Shown here: positions 1 to 12,779 of the stretch, in pieces
Layout: every line of letters begins with the position of its first letter
How positions within the stretch are numbered: the first letter of the stretch is position 1
Origin: Prunus persica
Taxonomy: Eukaryota; Streptophyta; Magnoliopsida; Rosales; Rosaceae
Direction: 5' to 3'
NCBI RefSeq assembly: GCF_000346465.2
Contig: NC_034015.1
Span: 15,545,507-15,609,506 of the forward strand
Length of the DNA: 64,000 nt
Position numbers and translations under genes: made by a program
Notes under the pieces: generated by a model
What the model was told of the DNA's origin: nothing
The model's database searches: none
The model's input: the letters and a program-made list of their open reading frames with translations, nothing else

Positions 1-1975
1 GCAGACAAGAGGAACATGGAATCCTACATACCTTATGTCTACAAGATTAGCTAAACTCTGGGTGGTTAGTTCATAGAGGTTTGCAATGGACAGACTAGGT
101 TCGTCTAGCCCATATAACTCAGCCCACATATCTATGAGGGTGGCAGCAGAGATCCTTTGATCTTTAGGAAATGAGCAAAAGTCTAGGAAACATTCCTTGA
201 GGATAGGTTTTTCTTTGTCCAAGGCATCTAAGCTGCTTTGGAGGCAAGCAAGCAAATCACTGTTAGATGCAAGTATAGAAGAACCTTTAGACCATTCCAT
301 TACTTTTTTTCGCCAGATCTCTATAGGCTGGCCGCGAAGTGATCTTCCAACCTCTGTAATGGCAAGTGGAAATCCCTTACAGAGCTCTACTATCTGCAGT
401 CAATTTTTCCAAATGAAGTCAATCAATATTTGAGTGCAGGCCCAAAACAGTAGTGTCTAACTTGATTTCATGAAGATGACAAAATGGTTTAAGTAATTGT
501 CTACTTAAAATAGACGTATAATCTTTTGCAGGTAGATATGGTAAATGGAAGTGTTCACTATTCACTCATGAATATATGGTTGTTTTACAAACATACACAC
601 ACATATATATACATATAGGAATTCTCAGAGCCGGACGTCCATCCTTTTAACAAAAGATGAATTTTGTATATAAAAGACGGACGTCCTGTAGAGAGAAAAA
701 CCCCTATATGTAATTATATGAAAAGCAAACATAATCTCTTGACCCTTGTCTGTGACACATAAATAAGCATATTGTGCTTTGCGGACAAAGAAATTACCTT
801 TCTTGAAAGGTCTTCCCGAGCATAAGAGGTTTTATCATCCAAGGATGCTGAATGACGAAAAAGAGCCATTGCATCTGCATCATTCAATGATTCCAAATGA
901 TATGGAGAACCAAATCTTGGAAATGCAAATCTTGACGTGACCAAAACTTTGTAATTTGACATTTTGAATTGATCAAACTTCTCAAGAAGGGACTCTGATC
1001 CTGACCAAACATCATCCAGGACAAACAGTAAAGGACTTTGTCCTGTTTCCTTCAGAAATTGTTGCAACCAGTTAACCGCAATTACTTCGTTTTGGAAAGC
1101 AGGCACCTGGGAACCCTTCCGTTGATATAGTTCATGTACAATAAGGTCCAAGTTGGGCTTCTTGGAAAGAGTGACAAAGAAGATATTGTCCTTGAATTTA
1201 TCTATCCAAATAAGATATAAGAAAGGTGCCACTAGAAGCTCATTTAAATATGTCTCCAATTGTGTAAATATGAGCAATGATACTTTCATCCTTCCATATC
1301 ACTATTACTAGACTGAAAAAGAAGTTCAAAAAAAAAAAAGTAGAGTGAGATACCTTTTACTTCCTGATCTTGACAAAACTTTTTTGCCAATGTGGTTTTC
1401 CCACATCCACCAGCAGCAGTCAGCACAAGCATGGACACATGATCCTTAAGAAGCTTTATCTTCAACTCCTTCACTGGCACATCCAACCCGACTGTAACCG
1501 GTGGAGGTTCAGGCACAGCAGACCAACCATTGATTTTTTCAGACTGATTTTGCATCACTAAGTTCCCTTCAATACGATGCAGCACCGTCTCTATGTTCCT
1601 TAATGAAACCAAGGTCTCCCTGACATCCCTTATGCCCTGCACTTTCAACACTTCCACTAGTCTTTGAAGACATCTATCCAATTCATCAAGTTTTTTGGTG
1701 TATCTATATTTCCTGCAGCAGCTCCACACACCAACCTTGCTGCACTTGCGAACAAGATTTACCCCCTCCTCCATTTGCATTGCATAATTTTCTAGCCCCT
1801 CCTTTGGGTTATATTTTTCTATGTCTTCTATCATTGGCTGTAAAGCGTCTAGTGTGGATTTGATATTTCCAAGGAGAGGCTTAAACATGATAGTCTCTGC
1901 CTTCACTGCTATAACCGCATCAAGCAGCATTTGAAATGCTGCTCTTAGAGCACCCACGCCTACTGCCAATGCCAT
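1..1975 (-). CDS. NRG1-like RPW8-NB-LRR helper immune receptor, partial (gene A)
   Basis: First three exons of an RNL gene; the QHD and LRR exons lie beyond the left edge. Exons read as 1975-1354, 1201-798 and 393-32, with GT/AG borders and phases 1 and 0 matching gene B. The start at 1975 (MALAVGVG) was chosen because it aligns with the N-termini of the paralogues; an in-frame Met 12 codons earlier is possible. Visible domains are an RPW8 coiled-coil domain (about residues 1-150), the P-loop GGCGKTTLA, kinase-2 LLFVLDDVWSG, an RNBS-B-like LVTSR, a GLPL-type CKGFPLAI, and the RNL-type RNBS-D with SFPKDQRI. All three exons are open. Known for the family: RNLs act downstream of sensor NLRs and form membrane calcium channels. 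Function here is inferred. The intron between exons 2 and 3 holds a small inverted repeat. Confidence 0.85.
633..686. repeat. Small inverted repeat with GGACGTCC arms in an intron of gene A
   Basis: GGACGTCC at 633-640 recurs at 679-686. The arms extend to about 17 imperfect bases (GGACGTCC-A/G-TC-C/T-TTTTA) around a short A/T-rich loop. It could be a very short MITE or a folding element. No clear target duplication was found. Confidence 0.5.
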
Positions 1976-2232
1976 AAGTATAAAGCAATATCCAAAGCTA
2001 AAATCAGACAACTTCTATTAGGTTTCAATCCAAAGCCTAATATAAGAAGAAGAAGAAAAAAAGAAAAAAATGCAATAAGTTGACGTAACTTGGGATCAAA
2101 GAAATCAATAAATTAACATTAGCGCAAAAACCCAACAATGCAAAACTCAATCTTATCTTACTTGTTGTTAGTGACGCCGATGGTGCAAGACAGAACAGAA
2201 ATATGAAAAACTGTTTCTTGAGATAAAACGGT

Positions 2233-2780
2233 TCGTGGAGAACAAAATAAGTTACGTTGTTTGCAATTTCTCTGTTTTAGTTCAGCGTATTAATAAAGTA
2301 CGAGTTGATGCCGATTGTCAAATGAACTAGCCCAGCAAATACCACGAGCCGTCAAGGAAAGTTGCAAAATACCAAATGCTCTCTTCTTTTTTCTTTTTTT
2401 AATTCAAGAAATCTTTATAAAAAGTTGCTATTTCTTTAAAAACAAAAAAAGGGTAAGTTATTCCTCGTTTTGGTAAAAGTCTGCGTCACCTCACCAGTAA
2501 AACGTATAAAATCCTTAAGAAGAACAAACGTACACGCGGTGGAGTAAATGATAAAGTAACTAACCAACAACTTGACTTTTCTTATAAGTGAAGAACATAC
2601 TTTTGTATTTCCAAGAAATGATAAGGAAAAAGCAAAAGGTTGAATAGCTTGGCGCAATGAGCACTCTGACATACTTTTGTCTTTCGAATAAATTATGATA
2701 GTTCAGGAAATTTGTATTATTTCTTAAATAGTTACGCGTAATGAGCACTCTAACATAACTAGTCTTTAATCTAATAATAG
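2233..2780. repeat. Promoter-side segment of gene A, copy 1 of a direct duplication
   Basis: This stretch upstream of gene A is repeated, diverged, at about 3247-3740. Near-identical blocks include the run from TTCAAGAAATCTTTATAAA to TCCTCGTTTTGGTAAAA (2403-2477 versus 3513-3587) and the AATACCA-GAGCCGTCAA block (2338 versus 3373). No credible gene is seen in it; the short ORFs here are not conserved between the copies. Confidence 0.7.
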
Positions 2781-2817
2781 TTATTGTTATTTATTTAAAC
2801 ATTGAAAGACCGACTCA

Positions 2818-3740
2818 TATGAATGCAACATTCAGATTTTGTCGTGGGTGAATTATCTTGTTTACGTGCATCACACGTCCAACCGAAGAATTTTATGCGA
2901 AATTGCTCCAAATTTACTTGAGACCTATTCAAGGATAATTTTGAACATGACAAATCAAACTTTATTTGATGAAGAACGTAGTTTGAGACCAATTCATCGC
3001 AGTGCTCAATATTCAATTTCTCTAAATTTGACAATGTGTCTGAAATTAGGATGAAATCAGTGAATAATTGCTGAAAGCTTGAGTGGCAGGCAGAGATGAC
3101 TTTGATATCTTCTGTAGAACGTTGATATCTGAAATCATTCAAGCCTAGTGCTCAGATGTTAAATTTCCCTTGAAAATACACAAGTTTGGAAAATTTCTTA
3201 AGGAAAGTGCCAAAGTATTGCACAGTTGGTTTACTGCATTTTCCTGAGGTAAAATTGTTTCCGGAGAACAAAATAAAAGTTATTTGTGTGGAATTCTCTG
3301 TTGAACGACCCTTGACCCACCCCTGACGGGGCCAATTACGATAGTGACACTGTGACAATGTCTAACCGAGCAAATACCAGGAGCCGTCAAAGAAAGTTGC
3401 CAAAAAGACTTTTTATTATTTTTTATTATTTCAATAATATCAAAATACGTGGATGCTACGACCCTTCGGTTGATGAAGTGCATAACCCATATGCTCTGTA
3501 TTTTTATTTTTTTTCAAGAAATCTTTATAAACAGATGCTATTTCTTTAAAAACAAAAAAAGGGTAAGTTATTCCTCGTTTTGGTAAAACGCATGACAACA
3601 AACCTTTGTCTTCCGAAAAAAATGAATAAGAAAAAGTAAAAGGATAATTCAGGAAATTTCTTTCATTTCTTAAATAACTAGGCGCAACGGGCACTCTTAT
3701 ATAACTAGTTTTTAATCTAATGATAGTTATCTTCGTTTTG
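2818..3740. repeat. Duplicated upstream segment, copy 2, plus an outlying tandem-repeat unit
   Basis: 2818-2900 is a diverged single unit of the 216-222 bp repeat found at 3735-5215. 2931-3036 is a roughly 105 bp block repeated at 5442-5544, so the tandem array is bracketed by direct copies of one sequence. 3247-3740 repeats 2233-2780. No gene recognised. Confidence 0.65.
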
Positions 3741-5215
3741 CTAGACATTTAAAGACCAATCCATAGGAATGCAACATTCGGACTTTGTGGTGGGTGGAAT
3801 ATCTTGTTTACTAGTATAATACATGAATTTCATGCGAAATTGCTCCAACTTTACTATTGTGATTGAGCTAAGAATTACGTGCGGAGAGGACACGATATAG
3901 TGTCCTATTGTTTCCCTTAATCTAATAATATTTAGCTAGACGTTCAAAGATCGACTAATATGAATGCAACCTTCAAACTTTGTCGTGGGTGGATTATCTT
4001 GTTTGCGTGTATCATATGTCGAACAAAGAATTTCATGCGAAATTGCTCCAACTTTATTAGAGTGATTGTGCTAAGAATTACGTGTTGGGAAGACACGATA
4101 TAGTTTCCTAATTTTGTTTTCTTTAATCTAATAATAGTCTTCTTTATTTAGCTACACATTCAATGACTGACTCATATGAATACAACATTCAGATTTTGTC
4201 GTGTGTGGATTATCTTGTTTGCGTGTATCATACGTCGAACGAAGAATTTCATGCGGAATTGCATTAACTTTATTATTGTGAATTGTGATTGAGCTAAGAA
4301 TTACATGTCAGGAGGACACAATATAGTTTCCTTTTGTTTTCTTTAATCTAATAATCGTCCTATTTATTTAGCTAGATGTTCAAAAATTGACTCATATGAA
4401 TGCAACATTCAGACTTTGTCGTGTGTGGATTATTTTGTTTGCGTGTATCATATGTCGAACAAAGAATTTCATGCGAAATTGTTCCAACTTTATTAAAGTG
4501 ATTGCGCTAAGAATTACGTGTTGGGAAGACACGATATAGTTTCCTAATTTTGTTTTCTTTAACCTAATAATAGTCTTCTTTATTTAGCTACACATTCAAA
4601 GACTAACTCATATGAATACAACATTCAGATTTTGTCGTGTGTGCATTATCTTGTTTGCGTGTATCATACGTCGAACGAAGAATTTCATGCGAAATTGCAT
4701 TAACTTTATTATTGTGAATTGTGATTGAGCTAAGAATTACATGTCAGGAGGACACAATATAGTTTCCTTTTGTTTTCTTTAATCTAATAATAGTCCTCTT
4801 TATTTAGCTAGATGTTCAAAAATCGACTCATATGAATGCAACATTCAGACTTTGTAGTGTGTGGATTATCTTGTTTGCGTGTATCATACGTCGAACGAAG
4901 AATTTTATGCGAAATTGCATTAACTTTATTATTGTGAATTGTGATTGAGCTAAGAATTACATGTCAGGAGGACACAATATAGTTTCCTTTTGTTTTCTTT
5001 AATCTAATAATTGTCCTCTTTATTTAGCTAGATGTTCAAAAATCGACTCATATGAATGCAACATTCAGACTCTGTCGTGTGTGGATTATCTTGTTTACAT
5101 GTATCATATGTTGAACCAAAGAATTTCATTCGAAATTGAACTGAGCTAAGAACTATGTGCGGGCAGGACACAATATAGTTTCCTTTTGTTTTCTTAGAAG
5201 AAGCACGAAAACATC
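3735..5215. repeat. Tandem array of 216-222 bp units, seven copies
   Basis: Units begin at an ATGAATGCAACATTCAGA-type motif at about 3761, 3957, 4173, 4393, 4608, 4828 and 5048. Each contains TCTTGTTTGCGTGTATCATA, GAATTTCATGCGAAATTG, AGCTAAGAATTACRTG and AGGACACAATATAGTTTCC. The units starting at 4173 and 4608 share ATGAATACAACATTC, while those at 4393 and 4828 share ATGAATGCAACATTC. This suggests a higher-order dimer of about 435 bp. No ORF runs through it. Confidence 0.85.
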
Positions 5216-5685
5216 AACGTGGTTTAATAAATTTCTTTTGTATTACATGTTTGGATTACATAACTTCATTGGTTCACACAAGAAATTATATCGTTTTTAA
5301 TGTACGATTATTTATTTGGATTACATTTGGAGCAAGAAAAGTTATTTGATTATGTTCTTTCTTGTTTCAACTATTACGCGCTTGAACAAGAAAAGTTCAA
5401 TTCTAAGTTGATCAAGTATATATCTAGAAGAAGATTATTTTAGGGATAATTTTGAACGTGATAAATCAAACTCTATTTGATGAAGAACATAGTTTGAGAC
5501 CAATTCATCGCAGTGCTCAATATTCAATCCCTAAATTTGACAATATTCATTATTTTACCTGCAATATCTCATTCTATTTACAAAAACAGAAGGAAAACAT
5601 TGAAAAAAAAATACAGGGAAAATAGGAAAACAATGAAAGACAAATCACACATAGGTTGCAGACAATCATTGAGAAACTACAGGTG
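5216..5685. other. 3' flank of gene B, no gene seen
   Basis: A/T-rich sequence between the tandem array and the stop codon of gene B. It contains the second copy (5442-5544) of the block that also precedes the array. The rest is probably the 3' UTR and terminator region of gene B; no distinct signal can be named with confidence. Confidence 0.5.
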
Positions 5686-8600
5686 TCAGATTTGAGTGTG
5701 GTGGAGCCAATTAAGATTGATATTTTCTTTGGCCACATTTATGCTTACGTTGTTCAGGTGAGATGAGAAAGATTCCCATAAATATTTTGTCTCTTCATCA
5801 CAGATCACTTCCTTTAACTGCTCAAGATCCAAAACAGATAGAGGTAGCTCTTCCAACCTTAAGCACTGTCTCATGTTGATCTTTCTTAAATTGCTTATGT
5901 CACCAATGTCTTCAGGCAACTCCCTAATGCTGAAGCAATCAGATATGTCAAGAAAGTCTAACTTTTTGAGGCTCTTCATCGAGCCTGGAAGTTTTACTAG
6001 GTCTGTACAGGATTTTAGCCTCAACACTTCTAACTTGGTCAACTTTCCAATCTCTTCAGGCAAGGCAGATAGCTTATGACAATTGGTGACACTGAGCTTC
6101 TTTAGTTGACTAAGACCACAGAGCTCGGCAGGCAATTCCACCAAATCATGGCAATAGTCAATGTTCATTTCCTCTATATTCGGGAATGCTGATGAGATTG
6201 GGATGGAGCAGTTGCTGAAAGCTTGACCGATATTGCACATGAACAAGGATATCTTCTGCAGACTCTTCAATTCTATGGGGTTCTTGGTTATGGAAAGAAT
6301 TGAGATGCGTTCTAATCTGATTCTCTTCAAATTTGATAACGAGCTCAGAAGTTGAAAGTTACTTAACTCAGCTGGTAAGAAACCATAATTTGTGACTATT
6401 AAAGCCTTCAATTTATCCATGTTCTCCACAGATTCGGGTAAGGCATAGTTCTCTGTCTGGAAATTCAAGACTAGAACCTCAACTTCTGGTACTTGCATGT
6501 TGTGCCATTTTCCTGAAAATACACCGTCTGCAAAGTAACAACATGCTAATTGATGTGAGTGTGGGATGAAATTAATACGAAACTACTAAAAAGTTTAATG
6601 TCTGCATGTATGCGTAATTGCTAAAGAGAGAGATGGGACAACCGGTTGAGATAGATAACAGGCGAGCCTTCATCAATGGATGCTTCTGTTCTCTCCACCA
6701 CTTGGGAAGTTTGTTTCCTCGCATGTCTATAATCAGTCTTGTTCTCTGTTCTGCTGGTTCTAGTTTTGAGTAGTAGATGGCTAGCTCTCTAAGAATATCA
6801 TGTTGGGTAACAAAGTGTTCATTGTAGTACTCATCCCCCTCCATATTTTCCTTCCTAGTGATGATCAAAACTAAGTTACTTAGAAGAGATTTCTTCAGAT
6901 AACATATTGCAATAACAAGATATTAGCAGCAGCAACAAGTGGTGAATAGGAAAAATAGAGTGAAGATATCATATAAGAGAAAAATAGAAGCAGGCACACC
7001 TTGTGACTACAACATTAGCGAGACTTCGCTTGGTGAGCTCGTAGAGGTTTGCAATGCACTCTGTGTCTTCATCTAGATCATATAACTCTTCCCATATATC
7101 AATGAGGGCAGCAGCAGGGATTCTTTGGTCTTCAGGAAATGAACCCAGGTCTAAGAAACATTCCTTTATGATAGCCATTTCTTTATCCAATGCTTCTAAG
7201 CTGCTTTGGAGACAAAGAAGCAATTCAGCCTCTGAATCATGAACAGTAGAACCTCTAGTCCATTCAATTACTCTCTTTTTCCAGATCTCTATAGGCTGCC
7301 CGCAAAGTGATCTCCCAAGCACTTTAATGGCAAGTGGAAATCCCTTACAACGCTCTACCATCTGCAGTTCAATTTTGAAAATGAAGTCACATACCAAAAT
7401 TCAGGTCTCTGAAAATCATCTCAATGATTTTATGAAGATGGGAAAATTTGTAAATAGCTAAAAATGTGCATTGCAAGTAAAAAGTACCTGTCTTGAAAGA
7501 TCTTGGGGAATAAGAGAGCTCTTATCTCCCAAGGATGCTGAATGATGAAAAAGTTTCATTGCATTGTGATAATCCAATGACTGTAAAGAATATGGAGAGC
7601 CAAATCCCCGAAACTCAGACCTTGATGTCACCAAAAGCTTGTAGTTTGGCATTTTAAATTGATCAAACTTCTCCAGAAGGGATTCTGATCCAGACCAAAC
7701 ATCATCCAGGACCAACAGTAAAGGATTTTGTCCTTCTTCCTTGAGAAAATGGTGCAGCCACTTAACTGCATTTATTTCGTTTCCGAGAGTAGGTACTTTA
7801 GAACCCCTGCGTAGATGAAGTTCTTGAACAATACGTTCCAAGTTGGGGTTGCTTGAAACAGTGACAAAGAAGATATTGTCCCCAAATGTATCTATCCAAA
7901 GAAATATAGGAATGCTGTCAATAAGGTCTCTTTCAAATCTGTCTATGGTTGTACAAAGATTAAACATATATAATTGCAGTCCTAGTATACCCAAAGAGTA
8001 AGAAATGTGTGGCAATTTTCTCAAGAAAACATGTTCCTAGCAAATATGTGTATATAAGGCCAGCTCTTGATCAAAGCTCACAATTGAAAAGGAATATAAG
8101 ATACCTTTGACTTCCTGATCTTGACAAAATGCTGTTGCCAAAGTGGTCTTGCCACATCCTCCAGGAGCGGTCAGAACAAGCATCGACACCCCATCTTTAA
8201 AATTAAGAAGCTTCCTCTTCAACTCCTTCAAAGGAAAATCCAACCCAACTACAAGCGCCGGAAGTTCAGGTGCTGCACCCCAAACTTCAGTCTCATCTTG
8301 ATATTGTAACACCAAACTTGATTCAATTCGGCTGACCACCTTCTCTATGTTCCTCACCGAAACCGAGCTCCCCTTCACATCCCTTATGCCCTGCACATTC
8401 AGCATATCTAAAAGCCCTAGAAGAGATTCGTTCCAATCAAGAAGTTTGTTGGCATATTTGTACTTTTTATAGATGTTCCAAGCACGAATCTTTGAGCACT
8501 TGTGGACCAGCTCTATGCCCTTCTCCATCCCTACTTTCAGATTTTCTAGTTCCTTATCTGGGAGATCCAAATCCTTGTTGTATTTTGCTATTTCTTTGAT

Positions 8601-8747
8601 CAATGGGTGTAAAATGTCTAACCTCGATATGATGGCTTTGAGGAGGGTTTTATATATGACATTCTTGCCGATCAGCTCCTTGAGGCCATCATACAACACA
8701 TTAAACAGTGCTCCTAGACCAGCCCCTCCAAAATCTGGTCCTCCCAT
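5686..8747 (-). CDS. NRG1-like RPW8-NB-LRR helper immune receptor, intact (gene B)
   Basis: Five exons read as 8747-8105, 7891-7488, 7361-7000, 6854-6643 and 6527-5686. All have GT/AG borders and consistent phases (1, 0, 2, 1), giving 820 residues, a normal RNL length. The RPW8 domain spans about 1-150. The P-loop GGCGKTTLA is at about 197-205, kinase-2 LLLVLDDVW at 272-280 and GFPLA at 356-360. RNBS-D is ECFLDLGSFPEDQRIP. QHD, which replaces MHD in RNLs, is at 487-489. An LRR domain from about 541 to the end has regular xLPxxIGxLxxLxxL spacing. The five-exon layout matches what is known of Arabidopsis NRG1 genes. It is the only full-length copy here with no lesion or deletion, so the likely functional one. 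Its 5' flank is homologous to that of gene C, so B and C are tandem duplicates. Confidence 0.92.
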
Positions 8748-9202
8748 TCTTGATCCTTAGCAACAAAACCCAACACCAAAATCAGACAACTTGTTTAAGT
8801 TACCTCTAAACTTGGAAGCCAATAAGTTCAGAACCCAAGAAACGGAGTAAACCAGAGACTCAAAAGCAGGACATACAAAGCTCAGCTTTCTCTTTCTTTA
8901 TTGGCTTATAAGCAAGATAAGATAATGAAGAATTTCAGAAATGATGTTAATGATCTGCGAAGCTCGGTGGAAATTTCTATTGACTGGTTGAGTTAAACGG
9001 GCAATTGCATCAACGTTTCTAGGAAACTTTAATGGGGAGAAAACTAACCTCCCAGAAATTGCAGGTAGTGGCCAACCAGAAATTGTACTTTAGGGTTTAG
9101 GACAAGTTTAAAGAAAGACGACAAAGACATAAAGACAAACGGTAAAGTAATCAAACACACATATAATGCAGAAATTTACATAATAGGCCACGCGCAAACT
9201 AA
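8748..9202. promoter_or_regulatory. 5' flank of gene B, interrupted by a Harbinger element
   Basis: The upstream sequence shares blocks with the flank of gene C (19568-20160), for example CTTGATCCTTAGCAACAAAA just before the start codon and the AAAGACATAAAGACAAAC region. The 4.0 kb Harbinger insertion begins at 9203, so any promoter elements further upstream are now separated from gene B. No individual element is assigned. Confidence 0.5.
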
Positions 9203-9638
9203 GAGCGAGTCCAACCGGCCAGCCGAGCCCGAGGCGAGGAAAAAAAAAAAAAAAATTGTTTCAGCGGCTAGCCCAAGTTCGGGGGGTTTGTGGAACCCAT
9301 CAATTCGGGCCAACCTGAAGGCGAGTCAAGCTCGAGCTTTAGTCCGCGGACGTTGACGTCAGCACTTGCGTCACGTTGATGTCAGCGAGCACGTTCAAAT
9401 TTTTTTTATCGTTGGCAGCGCGAAGCCAGCTTCAATGGCTGGATGCCACGTGTCGCACTCCCAGCCCTCTGATCAGCATATTTGAATCCAATCCTACGGC
9501 TGGCATTTTTTGGGCAATAAAAATATATAAAAAAAAATTTGACACCAATTCTCATACATTTCATTATACTTATACTATTATTCACTATTTACTCAACATT
9601 TTCCTCTTTTTCACCTTGTATTTTGATTTCATATTTTT

Positions 9639-11000
9639 ATGGCTTCTTCTATCGAAACCGGAGGAGCTTGGAGCACCATGGAAGATGTTTCCTTGTGTGA
9701 GACTTGGCTCCAAATTTGTCATTGTCCCATGTCCGGCAATGAGATGAATTTTTTTCATATGTGGAAAAAAATTCATGCCGAATTTTGTGAAAAAATTCTG
9801 TGGTCTACTCGTACGGAGATGGCATTATCCAATAAGTGGAAAATTCTCAATAAAGAGTTGGGAAAATAGAGAGCTGCCCTAGCAAAAGCGATGGACAACT
9901 ATAGAAGCGGGGAAAATAGTACTAACGAGGTAAGTATTTTATAATTTTTGTTTTATTAAGTTTAATCTCCTAATATATATATTTTGTTAATATTGCTTGC
10001 ATTTTCAATATTTTGTTCATATTTGTTGCATTTTAAATATTTTGTTCATATTTCTTGCAATATCAATATGTTGTTAATATTTCTTGCATTTTAAATATTT
10101 TGTTAATATTTCTTGCATTATCAATATTTTGTTAATATTTCTTGCATTTTAAATATTTTGTTCATATTTCTTGCATTATCAATATTTTGTTAATATTTCT
10201 TGCATTTTAAATATTTTGTTCATATTTCTTGCATTTTCAATATTTTGTTAATATTTCTTGCATTTTCAATATGTTGTTAATATTTCTTGCATTTCCACTT
10301 GTTTCTTAATTTTCTTGCACTTCTAATTTATTTGTAAGGTTAATTGCATTTCCATTATCATTTTTTTTTGTTACTTGCATATCCAATGCATTTTAAATAT
10401 TTAGTGCATTTCCATTTTTTTGTTAAATAGATGATTCAAGCACAAATGTGGTTCGGTGCAACCGGGGGTGGCAAAAAAAGTTTCAACCATCATGAATGTT
10501 GGGAGGTGGTGAAATATTGCAAACGCTTCATAATTATTCCGACGGGTCCCGCCGTTGTGTTAAACGAGACGCCACTCTGTGATTCAATGACATAGGATTC
10601 ACCTCTCGATTCTCCTATGAGTCAAGACTCACCCATCGAAAAGGAGCCGAAGCCCATTGGCCGAAAAGCCGCGAAGGCAAAGAAAGCGGGTAATTCAAGC
10701 AATAATAATTCAAAGTTTTTGAAAGAAATTGCAAGGCAAAACGGCATAAGAATTGAAATGGAGCAGAAACGCCAAGATAACGAGTTGGCCCTTCAAGCTG
10801 AGTATGCACGAGAAAAGGAGTATTTGGGCAAAAAAGATATGGACAAGACGGATCGGGAAACCATGGCAATGGATACAAGTCATATGTCTCCTGAAACAAA
10901 ACAATTTTGGAAGCTAGAACGAAGGGATGTTATGAGAAGAAGACTTTTCCGGGATGATGGGCCTAGCAACACGGATTGGTTAAATGATGGAAACCATTAA
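9639..11000 (+). pseudogene. Harbinger ORF1, Myb/SANT-like DNA-binding protein, broken
   Basis: Exon 1 is 9639-9929, ending at GTAAGT; exon 2 is 10431-11000 after TAAATAG. Frames join in phase 0. Exon 1 has the tryptophan-spaced Myb-like part (GGAWSTMEDVSLCETWLQI), and exon 2 has the acidic/basic coiled tail with an EMEQKRQDNELALQAEYA stretch. In-frame TAG codons at 9867-9869 and 10593-10595 interrupt it. In this family ORF1 binds DNA and helps the transposase enter the nucleus; that role is family knowledge. Confidence 0.75.
9966..10400. repeat. Short-period tandem repeat in the ORF1 intron
   Basis: About a dozen copies of a roughly 30 bp unit, approximately ATTTCTTGCATTTTAAATATTTTGTT with A/T variants. 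It makes up most of the ORF1 intron and probably arose by slippage. Confidence 0.85.
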
Positions 11001-11503
11001 ATTAGTTAGCATACCTTTTATGTATTTGTATTTTTCATGTTTTCTATTAAAGTTGTTTTAATTCATGTATTTTATTTTAGTAGTAGTAATTCGTAATGAC
11101 TTGTATTAGATTTTGTTATTTAATAAACAAAACATTCAATAAATTACCTTTTTATTCAACATATTCCATACTTCAAATAAAACAAGATTAAAATAATAAA
11201 AAAAACTACAAACAAGGCACAATAATAATAACAAACCACAACCAAACCATGATAAATAAAAATACAACACAACCTAACCATAACTAAATAAAACATAACC
11301 AAAGCATCTATGCTCCATCATTCATCTTCATTGCCTTTCACCGCCCATAGATGCTCCATCAAGTGAACTTGATGCATTTCATGAATATACGAAGATTGCA
11401 TCTCTGTATATCGATCTATCATTCAGGTCATCAAATGACCATCCCTCACCAACGGTTCTGGTTGAAACGGTTCTCCATTTGGCCCCATGGGCCTTTCATA
11501 AAT

Positions 11504-12504
11504 TCATGTCCAGGCCGTGTTCATTGGATCCGGTTCGTAGACCTCTAAAGCATCATAATCGTACTCATCCTCCACAATCATATTATGGAGGATGATGCAA
11601 GTCATCATAATGCTTCTGAGGATCTCCTTATCAAACATACGGGCCGCGCCTCGAATAATCAACCACTGAGCTTGAAGGATGCCAAAACACATTTCGACAT
11701 CTTTCCTGTATCCCTCTTGATAGGTAGCAAATAATTTTTGCTTTTGGGATTGGGGATTCAGAATGGATTTGACAAAAGTGGTCCACCTCGGGTAGATGCC
11801 GTCAGCTAGATAATACCTCGTCTGGTACACTGTATTGTTGACTTGATAGGTGATATTGGGGCCCTGGCCTCTCAATACATCGTTGAAGACCGGGGATTGA
11901 CCCAGCACGTTGAGGTCATTTTGGGATCCTGCAACTCCAAAGAAGGCATGCCAAACCCATGTGTCGAAGCCAGCAACGGCTTCAAGGATGATACTTTTTT
12001 GGCTTTTTCTATTTCCGTAATCACATTGCTAGGCAGTTGGCAATTCTTCCATTGCCAGTGCATGCAGTCGATGCTACCAATCATTCCTGAAAATCCTCGA
12101 GCTTCGGCTTTTTGTAGAAGCTGTTGGAGGTCCCTGGGAGTAGGTCTACGCAGATAGTCCCTAGTGTACAGAGTTTCAACTGCTTGAAAAAATCTTACCA
12201 AAGCCTCCAACATAGTGGACTTCCCCATCCAGGCAATCTCATCCACCTGATCAGCAGATGTTCCATACGCCAACATTCGTATAGCAACTGTAAGCTTTTG
12301 CTCCAAAAGAAGCCCCAAAACCCCAGTAGCATCACACTTTTGAACAAAGTATGCATCATAATTGCAAATATCATGCATGACTTTATTAAACAAATGAGGT
12401 TGCATTCTAAATCGCATTCGAAAATCATCATCAGAGTACAAAGAAGTTGGGATAAAATAATCTTCCAAAATATTCTTATCCCGAGAATGCCTATGTTTGT
12501 CCAC
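11504..12504 (-). pseudogene. Harbinger DDE transposase (HARBI1-like nuclease), frameshifted
   Basis: The N-terminal part reads from 12504. The frame changes near 11995 in an A/T run, after which the second frame continues to the stop at 11504. Visible catalytic blocks are SIDCMHWQWKNC (first Asp), an N-D-L-N-V-L block (second Asp) in the downstream frame, and KDVEMCFGILQAQW (Glu). ILHNMIVEDE near the C-terminus is typical of DDE_Tnp_4. In the family this nuclease excises the element at its TIRs. One frameshift makes it inactive as it stands. Confidence 0.85.
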
Positions 12505-12779
12505 ATTCCACCGGCGGCCGACTTGTGAACCACGACGACGACGATGAATTGTCTCTGCAACTCATTGATTTCATCTGCTCTACGGTTTCTCTCATTTGTT
12601 TCTCACTCTTGCCTCTCCAAGCATCTCCTAAAATCTTCCATTGAGAATGAATGAAGTATGAAATCTAAACTCTGAGAAATGAAAATATAGAAAGATGTGG
12701 TGTGAGAGGTATGAGCTGAGCCTCTAGTTTTATAGAAATTTTTGGCAAGATAGACATGCCACGTGGCTTGATTTGATTG

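Noticed and set aside
3735..5215. Regular repeats resembling a CRISPR array
   Set aside because: Units are over 200 bp with no spacer-repeat alternation, and this is a plant genome.
9966..10400. 30 bp regular repeats resembling a CRISPR array
   Set aside because: Head-to-tail A/T-rich slippage repeat without unique spacers, inside a transposon intron.
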